Positions 1 through 5,653 of a stretch of 10,870 nt of DNA are shown here, piece by piece. This DNA comes from an uncultured Clostridia bacterium (GTDB lineage Bacteria > Bacillota > Clostridia > Oscillospirales > Ruminococcaceae). Numbering within the stretch: position 1 is the stretch's first letter; each line of letters begins with the position of its first letter. The notes under the pieces were generated by a model, which ran no database searches, was not told the origin of the DNA, and saw nothing but the letters and a program-made list of their open reading frames with translations. The DNA lies in the NCBI GenBank assembly GCA_945947715.1, contig CAMEYZ010000058.1, positions 1-10,870 of the forward strand, given 5' to 3'. The position numbers and the translations under genes are program-made.

Positions 1-144
1 GGGAGAGACTTCTTCCGTCCGTTTTTTATCTTTTGAGGCTACAATTTGGTTAATAAATTATTACAAAATTAATTTGCCGTTAATCAAAACGAAATAAAAA
101 TCAATTATACTAAAATTAGGAAAATATGTGTGCGGAGGAAGCTA

Positions 145-651
145 ATGGAAAAGTCGGGAATGGAGATCGAGAGAAAATTTCTCATTGAAAAATATAAGGG
201 GGAAATAACAGGAGAACAGGTCTGGGATATTGTTCAGACCTATCTGCTGCGTACAGATTCCGATATTCAGCGAAGAGTGAGAAGAATCACCTCCGACGGA
301 AGGGTGTCCTGCTATTATACGGAGAAGCGCTTCATCGGTCATGGCATACGTGAGGAAAATGAAAGGGAAATATCCGAGGAAGAGTACGAGTGCCTGAAAA
401 GGGAAGCAGACCCGTCTCTGACTGAGATAATCAAGCGCCGCCGCATCTTCGTGTATGACGGTAAGACCCTTGAAATGGACGAGTACCCCTTTTCTGACAG
501 ATTTGCCTCAATAGAAGCGGAGCTCGGAAGTATCACCGAGGAAATAAAGCTCCCTGATTTTATACATGTGATAAAGGAAGTAACAGCGGACGGAAGATAC
601 AGCAATTCTGTTATAGCAAAAAATCAGGGGTTTCCGGAAGATTTTGAATAA
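145..651 (+). CDS. CYTH domain protein (triphosphatase/adenylate cyclase-like)
   Basis: 168-residue protein of the CYTH superfamily, whose members hydrolyse triphosphates (inorganic triphosphate, thiamine triphosphate) or make cAMP in a tunnel-shaped beta barrel using divalent metal. The N-terminal signature ExExK is visible as E7-I-E9-R-K11. Charged strands typical of the tunnel follow: RRVRRI (residues 43-48), YYTEKR (57-62), ENEREIS (71-77), IIKRRRIF (95-102) and LEMDEY (109-114). The length fits the short bacterial CYTH proteins without a CHAD domain. The ATG at 145 is chosen because GGAGG at 134-138 sits 6 nt upstream; an in-frame GTG at 130 lies in front of that site and would waste it. 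The protein looks cytosolic, with no signal peptide. The substrate cannot be read from sequence; inorganic triphosphatase is the commonest activity in bacteria. No neighbour points to a pathway, and the gene seems to stand alone. Confidence 0.88.
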   Translation: MEKSGMEIERKFLIEKYKGEITGEQVWDIVQTYLLRTDSDIQRRVRRITSDGRVSCYYTEKRFIGHGIREENEREISEEEYECLKREADPSLTEIIKRRRIFVYDGKTLEMDEYPFSDRFASIEAELGSITEEIKLPDFIHVIKEVTADGRYSNSVIAKNQGFPEDFE

Positions 652-714
652 TAAATACAAATGATGCGGCTTTTTTTGTGCATGTATACAAAATTTTACG
701 CAAAATGAAAAATA

Positions 715-743
715 TTGCAGCTGTGAATACATTAGTATATAGA
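715..743 (+). promoter_or_regulatory. Possible sigma-A promoter of the secreted-protein gene
   Basis: TTGCAG at 715-720 and TATAGA at 738-743 are separated by 17 bp, about 50 bp before the start codon at 793. Each hexamer matches consensus at four of six bases, so this is a weak call. No convincing hairpin terminator is visible after the preceding gene, so read-through is also possible. Confidence 0.25.
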
Positions 744-792
744 GAATGTCATAGGAACCAACATCGTAAATTACAAGGAGTGACCTTATTAT

Positions 793-1611
793 ATGAGAAA
801 AAAATTATCCGTTTCGGCTGCTGCTGCGGTCATGGCTGCGGTGATATCCCTGTCGGCGGTGCCCTTTGTAGCTTATGCGGAGGCAGACCCGCTGGCTGAT
901 TTCAGCTTCGAGGAATGCACCGCTGAAAGCGACTGTATCGTGCTTGCCAAGTACAAGGGCAAGGTTGGCGGCGAGTATAAATTTTCGGTAGTTAGAATGT
1001 TAAAGGGCAGCATTTTAGGCAGCAATTTTTATGTTACAGCTTCGGAGGATTTCGGCTCGGAGCTTATCGCAGACACCAAGTATGTGCTGTATCTGGACAG
1101 AGATATCTCTGTTTATTATTCCCACGACAAGTATACTCCGAATTATGATATCATCATTACAGCTGACAAGCGGAACAATATCACAGGAATGACCGTCATG
1201 GGCGAGGAGGTTGGCGGACTTCCTGAGACAGTTACTGTGCTGACTCAGTATACTGATACGGTCCCCTCAACGGCGGTCCTCGACGAGGATTATATCCGCA
1301 GCGGAACGGTCTATGACCTTATGGACGATGCGAAAATCATCGTCAAGGTAAAGGTCGGAGAGCGCACGGGCGACTATGTGAGCGGCAGCGGTGTATATGA
1401 ATGTACGCTCATCGAGACAAAAAAGGGGAGTATTTCGTCCACATTCAGCGCGGCGCTGTTTGACAATGTTGTTTCTTCTGGCGGGGAGTATTATCTGATG
1501 CTGAGCGGTAAAAACTCCGACGGAGTATATGAGCTTAATTCTAAGAAAAGCGCAGTCAAGGCACAGCCTATGACGTCATTTGCTGCCGAGATTGAAAGCT
1601 ATGGTGAGTAG
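793..1611 (+). CDS. Secreted protein of unknown function with a duplicated domain
   Basis: 272 residues, and I do not recognise the family. The N-terminus is a clear Sec signal peptide: MRKK, a hydrophobic Ala/Val stretch (residues 8-28), and a cleavage site AYA|EADP after residue 29. The mature part seems to hold two related beta-rich modules. Residues 44-104 (ESDCIVLAKY, then LKGSI, then KYVLYLDRD) resemble residues 177-240 (DDAKIIVKVKV, then KKGSI, then EYYLMLSGK). In each, a short strand beginning with an acidic turn is followed by a KGSI turn and a closing hydrophobic strand, with a linker at about 125-175. There is no sortase motif, membrane anchor or catalytic signature, so the protein is probably released or loosely attached to the cell surface. 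The GGAG at 777-780 lies 12 nt before the ATG, longer than usual, which may mean modest translation. It stands alone, converging with rtcB. Confidence 0.8.
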   Translation: MRKKLSVSAAAAVMAAVISLSAVPFVAYAEADPLADFSFEECTAESDCIVLAKYKGKVGGEYKFSVVRMLKGSILGSNFYVTASEDFGSELIADTKYVLYLDRDISVYYSHDKYTPNYDIIITADKRNNITGMTVMGEEVGGLPETVTVLTQYTDTVPSTAVLDEDYIRSGTVYDLMDDAKIIVKVKVGERTGDYVSGSGVYECTLIETKKGSISSTFSAALFDNVVSSGGEYYLMLSGKNSDGVYELNSKKSAVKAQPMTSFAAEIESYGE

Positions 1612-1663
1612 CAGGTTCAATAAAATGCTTGCCACTTTTATATAACACATTATTTGATCAAAA

Positions 1664-1691
1664 AAGGAGGTGCCATTTCTGACAGCTCCTT
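1664..1691. terminator. Bidirectional terminator between converging genes
   Basis: AAGGAG (1664-1669) pairs with CTCCTT (1686-1691), with an added TG/CA pair inside across a G-G mismatch. A run of A lies on its left (1660-1665) and TAATTTTT on its right, so U-rich tails follow on both strands. It sits in the 85-bp gap between the secreted-protein gene (+) and rtcB (-), exactly where a shared terminator is expected. The stem is short, so efficiency may be modest. Confidence 0.55.
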
Positions 1692-1696
1692 AATTT

Positions 1697-2920
1697 TTAC
1701 TCACCCGCCTTGAAATTGTAAACGGGCTTGATTATCCTGTCGATATCTGCAGTGGGGGAGATGTTGTTCACGATATCGTCCATGGACTTATATGCCATGG
1801 GACTTTCGTCGATAGTGGACTCGTTCACCGATGTGCTGAAAATGCCGCTCATGGAGTTTTGAAATTCCTCCAGAGTGATTTTTTCACGGGCGGCGCTTCG
1901 GCTGAACAGTCTGCCTGCGCCATGGGGAGCGGAGCAATTCCAGTCGGGATTGCCCTTGCCTGTGCAGATAAGGCTCCCGTCCCGCATATTTATGGGAATA
2001 AGCAGCTTTTCGCCCTTTTTGGCGGAGACTGCGCCCTTTCGTACCATGTTGTTTTCATGGTCGATGTAGTTGTGAACTGTTTCAAAGTGGGGGAGATCGT
2101 CTATGGTCTTTCCCAGCAGCTTTCCGAGGATAATGTTGACAATTTCCCTTCTGTTGCGGACAGCAAATTCCTGACATATCTTCATATCATGGAGGTACAT
2201 CTCACGATATTCCCCTGTCAGATAGCAAAGAGGCTTCGGGATATCGGTTTCTCTGAGCTCAAAGTCCCTTTTCAGCGCCTTGATTGCGGACTGTATCTCA
2301 GACCTTCTTCCTGCTGCCTTGTACTCCTCGATAAGCTGCTTCTGCTTTACGAAAAGGTCATCTGCGCCTCGGAGGATATCGTATGCCATGCTCTGGTAAT
2401 GCTCCGCCACCTGCTTTCCGAGATTGCGGCTCCCGGTATGTATCACAAGATACTTACAGCCCTCGTCGTCGGTATCGACTTCTATAAAATGATTTCCGCC
2501 GCCGAGAGTACCTATGCTGCGCTCCATTCTGCGTGCGTCCTTAAGGGAGCGGTAACATTCAAGTGTGAGCAGCTCGGGAAAGCGGACCATCCGTCCTTCG
2601 TGGACGTTCTTTCCGCTGGGGACGCTGCTTCGGATAATATCGTCCAGCCGGGGAAAGTCAATGTCGATTTTTCCAAGCTCCACGGTTATCATACCGCAAC
2701 CGATATCCACACCAACGATGTTCGGAATGACCATTTCGCCCAGGTCAGCGGTAAATCCGATAACGCATCCTGCGCCTGCGTGGACATCGGGCATGATGCG
2801 TATTTGGCAGCCCTTGACAAATTCCTGATCGCAGAGCAGCTCTATCTGTTCTTTTGCGGAGTCCTCGACTATATCGGTGTAGACTATTGCTGTATTGTAT
2901 TTTCCCTTTATTTCAGTCAT
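1697..2920 (-). CDS. rtcB: RNA-splicing ligase RtcB
   Basis: 407 residues, close to E. coli RtcB (408). RtcB joins RNA 3'-phosphate or 2',3'-cyclic phosphate ends to 5'-OH ends with GTP and Mn2+, repairing tRNA or rRNA cut by ribotoxins. All active-site elements are visible. GVDIGCGM carries the metal-binding Asp72 and Cys75. GGGNHF carries His144, HTGSRNLG has His161, and HNYI has His283. APHGAGR holds His333, the residue that becomes guanylylated. The STIDESPMAYK block near the C-terminus is also present. ATG at 2920 is preferred: GAGGTG lies 6 nt upstream, whereas the alternative GTG at 2929 overlaps that ribosome site. It lies 133 bp downstream of the slipin gene on the same strand with no good terminator between, so it is probably the second gene of that operon. 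No archease or RtcA partner is in the window. Confidence 0.97.
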   Translation of the reverse strand: MTEIKGKYNTAIVYTDIVEDSAKEQIELLCDQEFVKGCQIRIMPDVHAGAGCVIGFTADLGEMVIPNIVGVDIGCGMITVELGKIDIDFPRLDDIIRSSVPSGKNVHEGRMVRFPELLTLECYRSLKDARRMERSIGTLGGGNHFIEVDTDDEGCKYLVIHTGSRNLGKQVAEHYQSMAYDILRGADDLFVKQKQLIEEYKAAGRRSEIQSAIKALKRDFELRETDIPKPLCYLTGEYREMYLHDMKICQEFAVRNRREIVNIILGKLLGKTIDDLPHFETVHNYIDHENNMVRKGAVSAKKGEKLLIPINMRDGSLICTGKGNPDWNCSAPHGAGRLFSRSAAREKITLEEFQNSMSGIFSTSVNESTIDESPMAYKSMDDIVNNISPTADIDRIIKPVYNFKAGE

Positions 2921-3053
2921 GGTTGTCACCTCTGATTTATTATATATGATGTTGTAATTGAATTGCTTTGTGGTCAGTTGCTGTCAAAGGCTGGCGAACT
3001 TTTTATTGCCGCGTTACTTCTTAACGGCAGTTACTTTCTACCTTGCACCTTCA

Positions 3054-4154
3054 TTACTTTGCACTGCTGCCAACTATCGTCGTTAACTGCGCAAGCAGGT
3101 CACTTCCGCCGTTTACGTTGATGCTTCCCGCATTTCCGAAGATGCGCTCGATGTATTCAAGCTCCTTCAGCCTGTAGAGGGTCTTGTTTTCGTCCATGAG
3201 CTTTGCCGTGTTCAGCAGCGATCTTGTGGAAGCTACCTCCTCGCGCCTGGTGATGACGTTCGCCTGGGCACGCTTTTCTGCGGCGATGACTGTGTTCATG
3301 ATAGCTCTTATCTCGCCGGGGAGTATGATGTCCTTTACGCCACCGTCTGCAAATTCTACGAAAAAGTCCTTTTCGCGGGCTTTCAGACGGGACATTACGT
3401 ACTCGGACAGCTCCTCCTTGCTATCGAGTATCTCGTCCATTTTCTTTCTGCCGATGAAATCCCGGAGGGCAAGCTGTGCTGCGGTGTGTATCTGCTCCTT
3501 GTAATCGTCTATCTCCGAGGATATCCTCACAAAGTCGGTGATGCGGTAGCTGCAGACGAAATTTACCCTGACGGAGACCTTATCCTGGGTCAGTATCTCC
3601 TGTCCGGTGATATCGGCCTTGGTGAGGCGGGCATCAGAGTATTCCACGGTCACTCTTGTGTCGGTGTTCCAGAAGTAGTATGTGCCAGCGGTGAGCAGTC
3701 TCTCAAATTTTCCGTTGAAGTACAGTCTTGCACGCTGGTATTCCGCCACGTTAACTCTTGTGTATATCGACATGGGCAGCTTTGAGAATATGTACTCGGG
3801 GATATCCTCCGAAACCTCGGGGGAGGTGATGTCGATAAGCTGAAATTCATGTTTATCGAAGACGGTCCAGAAGACGTATCTTCCCTTGGTGAGGACATTT
3901 TTGAAAATGCCGTTTACAAAGTGTAGGGCAAGCTGACAGTCCTTGACTTCGGTTTCTGTGCTGTTTGACTTAATATCGGGGTCGGCGAGAAGTACGTCAA
4001 GCTCTGCATTTTCGGACCTTATCATATCGCTCAGGAAGTGCACCTCTATCTGCGAATCGCCAAATACGTAGTGCTTGCCTGCGGACAGGACCTTGACAAA
4101 TTTTCCGTTTCTAAACAGAAAGCCTCTCTGATTTTCGTTGATGATTGTTTTCAT
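3054..4154 (-). CDS. Slipin-like SPFH/band-7 protein with three N-terminal repeats
   Basis: 366 residues. The C-terminal half is an SPFH/band-7 (stomatin/slipin) domain at about residues 164-300. It carries QDKVSVRVNF (190-199), ALRDFIGRKKMDEIL (229-243), GGVKDIILPGEI (271-282) and AAEKRAQANVITRREE (291-306), followed by an alpha-helical tail suited to oligomerisation. Before it come three copies of a beta module of about 25 residues: 8-32 (FLFRNGKFVKVLSAGKHYVF), 73-98 (ALHFVNGIFKNVLTKGRYVF) and 139-163 (RLYFNGKFERLLTAGTYYF). Unlike classical stomatins, there is no obvious N-terminal membrane hairpin. ATG at 4154 is chosen because AAAGGG (4169-4164) lies 9 nt upstream; the frame stays open to 4235 but without a ribosome site. 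It follows the structured leader and precedes rtcB. From memory, slipins recur beside RtcB in several phyla. A scaffold role for RNA repair is inference. Confidence 0.9.
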   Translation of the reverse strand: MKTIINENQRGFLFRNGKFVKVLSAGKHYVFGDSQIEVHFLSDMIRSENAELDVLLADPDIKSNSTETEVKDCQLALHFVNGIFKNVLTKGRYVFWTVFDKHEFQLIDITSPEVSEDIPEYIFSKLPMSIYTRVNVAEYQRARLYFNGKFERLLTAGTYYFWNTDTRVTVEYSDARLTKADITGQEILTQDKVSVRVNFVCSYRITDFVRISSEIDDYKEQIHTAAQLALRDFIGRKKMDEILDSKEELSEYVMSRLKAREKDFFVEFADGGVKDIILPGEIRAIMNTVIAAEKRAQANVITRREEVASTRSLLNTAKLMDENKTLYRLKELEYIERIFGNAGSINVNGGSDLLAQLTTIVGSSAK

Positions 4155-4310
4155 ATAATAACACCCTTTCGTGATAGTATGCGTTGCAGCAGTCCATACA
4201 CCCGTTGCGGCAGATATGTTGAGCATATCGTCCATATTCGCGAAAATTTTCGGCGGATATATCTGATATGCGGTATCCCTTATCCGACAGGGCGCAGGGC
4301 GTATTTTCCC

Positions 4311-4353
4311 GCCAGATACACTTTATGGAACAGTTCCATGTAGAGTATCTGGC
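4311..4353 (-). ncRNA. Strong two-tier hairpin in the leader
   Basis: GCCAGATAC (4353-4345) pairs perfectly with GTATCTGGC (4319-4311). Inside, after a small internal loop, ATGGAA (4339-4334) pairs with TTCCAT (4330-4325) around a CTG loop. There are no U residues behind it, so it is not a terminator. It uses the same bases as the 3' part of tRNA-like module B, so the two structures are mutually exclusive. Confidence 0.55.
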
Positions 4354-4412
4354 TTTGGGACAGCCACAGCTTTCCATAATAAAAATGAGTTCCTTGACAG
4401 GGAACGATACCC
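4343..4412 (-). ncRNA. tRNA-like module B with GUC anticodon-type loop, no D-arm
   Basis: GGGTATC (4412-4406) can pair with GATACTC (4349-4343) as a 7-bp acceptor-like stem with one G-U pair. Immediately after the 5' strand comes GTTCC-CTGTCAA-GGAAC (4405-4389). The loop obeys anticodon-loop rules (C32, U33, GUC, A37, A38) and would read Asp. After 22 nt comes TGGCT-GTCCCAA-AGCCA (4366-4350), T-arm sized and contiguous with the 3' acceptor strand as in real tRNA. A D-arm is absent here, although ACCC-GTGGTCT-GGGT (4423-4409), with GG in its loop, could form instead of the acceptor stem. The 3' strand also competes with the 9-bp stem 4353-4345/4319-4311. The fold is therefore plausible but not unique. 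Confidence 0.35.
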
Positions 4413-4431
4413 AGACCACGGGTCCGATGCA

Positions 4432-4538
4432 TATCGGAGCAGGATTCGAACCTGCGAATATATGGGTTTTTTATACACCAGTGCAGTTATAGGCTGCTGC
4501 AGGAGTTGGACCTGCAATAAAAAACATGTGCGCCGATA
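4432..4538 (-). ncRNA. tRNA-like module A (degenerate, class II-sized or larger)
   Basis: The 3' half is excellent tRNA sequence: T-arm GCAGG-TTCGAAT-CCTGC (4455-4439) matches the TTCRANY T-loop rule exactly and is joined directly to TCCGATA (4438-4432). That strand pairs at six of seven positions with TATCGGC (4538-4532), giving an acceptor-like stem. Between them is a second 5-bp/7-nt hairpin with the same stem, GCAGG-TCCAACT-CCTGC (4515-4499), 16 nt after the acceptor strand and therefore near the anticodon-arm position. Its loop lacks U33, however, and resembles a mutated T-loop. A 43-nt insert with a 4-bp/7-nt hairpin (GCAG-CCTATAA-CTGC) fills the variable region. There is no proper D-arm, and CCA is not encoded. 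It is not a functional tRNA gene but a credible tRNA mimic. Confidence 0.5.
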
Positions 4539-4633
4539 AACGGCCATTCCCTTACAGGCGTCGGCATACGCTTCGGAATATCCCCGCGCACCTTGATGAT
4601 GCTCCTTTTTATCGGGACCAATCATCACTGACC

Positions 4634-4659
4634 TTCCTGTGATTATCAGTATACAGGAA
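4634..4659. promoter_or_regulatory. Inverted repeat over the slipin-rtcB promoter (putative operator)
   Basis: On the minus strand TTCCTGT (4659-4653) and ACAGGAA (4640-4634) form a perfect 7-bp inverted repeat with 12 bp between, bracketing the -10 box and the start site. Placement and symmetry fit a dimeric regulator, and the adjacent WYL proteins are the obvious candidates. The motif ATCACAG also occurs just after the -10 box of the WYL operon promoter (6913-6907), which may hint at a shared site. Binding is inferred. Confidence 0.45.
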
Positions 4660-4676
4660 TATTTTTCTTTTTTCAC
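4648..4676 (-). promoter_or_regulatory. Promoter of the leader-slipin-rtcB operon
   Basis: GTGAAA (4676-4671) as -35 and TATACT (4653-4648) as -10 are separated by 17 bp. Matches to sigma-A consensus are four of six and five of six. It lies just downstream of the terminator that ends the WYL operon, so the leader, slipin and rtcB form a separate transcription unit starting near 4641. A weak -35 with a good -10 fits an activated or regulated promoter. Confidence 0.6.
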
Positions 4677-4696
4677 GGAAAAAAAGTTGCGAACTT

Positions 4697-4736
4697 AAAA
4701 AATCTCCCTGTCTGAATTTTCTTTCAGACAGGGAGA
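4697..4736 (-). terminator. Intrinsic terminator of the WYL operon
   Basis: A perfect 14-bp stem on the minus strand (4736-4723 paired with 4716-4703) closes on a 6-nt loop and is followed by six T residues (4702-4697). It begins only a few bases after the TAA of the second WYL gene. This is one of the strongest signals in the window and separates the regulators from the slipin-rtcB unit. Confidence 0.95.
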
Positions 4737-4738
4737 AA

Positions 4739-5653
4739 TTATCTTATGCCGAGCTTTTTTTGCATAATAAGCCTTCCACGGATAAGCTCAACGAAGCTTT
4801 GGGGCTCGGTTATTTTTATGAACTGCCCGAAGGACAGAACTCTTATGACCAGCTCAGTCTCGTCGCTTTTGTCGTAGAATATTTTTATCCTGTAGTGGTT
4901 ATCGGATATTTCCGACGCCTCCTTGCGAAAGTGGGAGAAATGCAGCATGAACCGCTCCAGAGCATTCCGCTCGTCGGTAAGCTCTGCTATGAAATATTCC
5001 TCCGAGGAAAACTGACCCTTCTGTGCAGAAGGCCTTGCGCTTCCGATGATATCACACTTTTCTATTCCCGCCAGATTAAGCACGTCTGCAAATCGACAGT
5101 CGGCTATCTTTACTCGGAACTTGTCGTCCTTTTCGGAGTACTCCAGCTCGTAGGGGTCGCCGGTGATGCGGCGGTGAGTGCCCTTGTTGCTGTTGTATTC
5201 CACAGTGACCTTTTTATGCTCTCGTACAGCCTTGAGCAGAGTGCGGAAGATTGTTATATAATGCTCATCCTCGAAGGGGTCGCCGTCCTTATATTGCTCG
5301 AAAACCACATAGTCCTCGGGGAGAAATAGCGGCTCGATATCATCCGGCAGAGCGATATCTATATCAAAAAGCTTCATCCTTTTGTCAAGAGAAATAGCCT
5401 TCAGCCAGCTTAGCTCCAGAGCTGTGAGCGGAACAGTGGGCTCATGCTTTAGGGGCGTTGTCATATCGGAGCGGATAAGCTTCCAGCGCTGTGATTTAAG
5501 TGCGGATATTATCTCGATATGGCTGTCAGTAAAGGCGCAGCTGTCGCAGATGCTTTTCATGTCCTTTTCGGTAAGCTCGCCCTTGACCGCAAGGCTTAGC
5601 ATTTCCGACACCGATTTGTAGTATACTCCGTATATTTCGTGAAAAAGCTCCAT
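4739..5653 (-). CDS. WYL domain protein, second of a tandem pair
   Basis: 304 residues. The central WYL domain (about 133-206) is recognisable from FRTLLKAVREHKKVTVEY (136-153), the basic turn HRRITGDPYELEY (160-172) and KFRVKIADCRF (178-188). A C-terminal WCX-like region (about 215-300) ends in SFVELIRGRLIMQKKLGIR. WYL domains bind ligands such as nucleic acid strands or nucleotides and usually sit in transcription factors. No clear N-terminal helix-turn-helix is seen here, so this protein may act only with its partner, in the manner of PafB-PafC. Its ATG overlaps the stop of the upstream gene (TAATG at 5655-5651) with AGGAG just before, so the two are translationally coupled and probably made in equal amounts. 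It is followed directly by a strong terminator. Control of the neighbouring slipin-rtcB unit is inferred from position. Confidence 0.85.
   Translation of the reverse strand: MELFHEIYGVYYKSVSEMLSLAVKGELTEKDMKSICDSCAFTDSHIEIISALKSQRWKLIRSDMTTPLKHEPTVPLTALELSWLKAISLDKRMKLFDIDIALPDDIEPLFLPEDYVVFEQYKDGDPFEDEHYITIFRTLLKAVREHKKVTVEYNSNKGTHRRITGDPYELEYSEKDDKFRVKIADCRFADVLNLAGIEKCDIIGSARPSAQKGQFSSEEYFIAELTDERNALERFMLHFSHFRKEASEISDNHYRIKIFYDKSDETELVIRVLSFGQFIKITEPQSFVELIRGRLIMQKKLGIR

Larger units (their letters stand above)
4155..4641 (-). ncRNA. Structured leader RNA with tRNA-like modules
   Basis: This stretch of about 490 nt lies between the inferred transcription start near 4641 and the slipin start codon. 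Reading 5' to 3' on the minus strand, perfect helices are: GATGAT 4626-4621/4600-4595; GTGCGC 4591-4586 with GCGCAC 4533-4528, enclosing ATTCC/GGAAT (4579-4575/4550-4546) and GCCG/CGGC (4544-4541/4535-4532); a T-arm-like hairpin at 4515-4499; GCAG/CTGC 4497-4483; a canonical T-arm 4455-4439; TCCGAT/ATCGGA 4438-4423; an anticodon-arm-like hairpin 4405-4389; TGGCT/AGCCA 4366-4350; a 9-bp stem 4353-4345/4319-4311; GGCG/CGCC 4313-4298; CCCT/AGGG 4292-4277; and GATATG/CATATC 4229-4213. Several exclude one another. There is no internal T-tailed terminator, so it is probably cotranscribed with slipin-rtcB or processed from that transcript. Two reading frames overlap parts of it, so some coding content cannot be excluded. 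Confidence 0.6.

Noticed and set aside
1..144. Terminator remnant and promoter before the CYTH gene
   Set aside because: There is a T-rich run at 20-36 and a TATACT at 106-111, but no complete hairpin is in the window and no -35 box at a usable distance.
1859..2935. Long open frame antisense to rtcB (358 codons, +)
   Set aside because: The minus strand encodes full RtcB with all catalytic residues. The plus frame lacks a ribosome site and any family motif.
3007..3029. Hairpin between slipin and rtcB (TGCCG/CGGCA) as a terminator
   Set aside because: On the minus strand it is followed by ATAAAAAG rather than a T-run and has a 2-nt bulge. It may be a processing site, but termination is not supported.
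4155..4235. N-terminal extension of the slipin protein
   Set aside because: No ribosome site at 4235; AAAGGG stands properly spaced before the ATG at 4154.
4432..4538. Calling a true tRNA gene on the minus strand
   Set aside because: Only the T-arm is canonical. There is no D-arm with paired stem and GG, no U33 in the hairpin near the anticodon position, a 43-nt variable insert and no CCA end.
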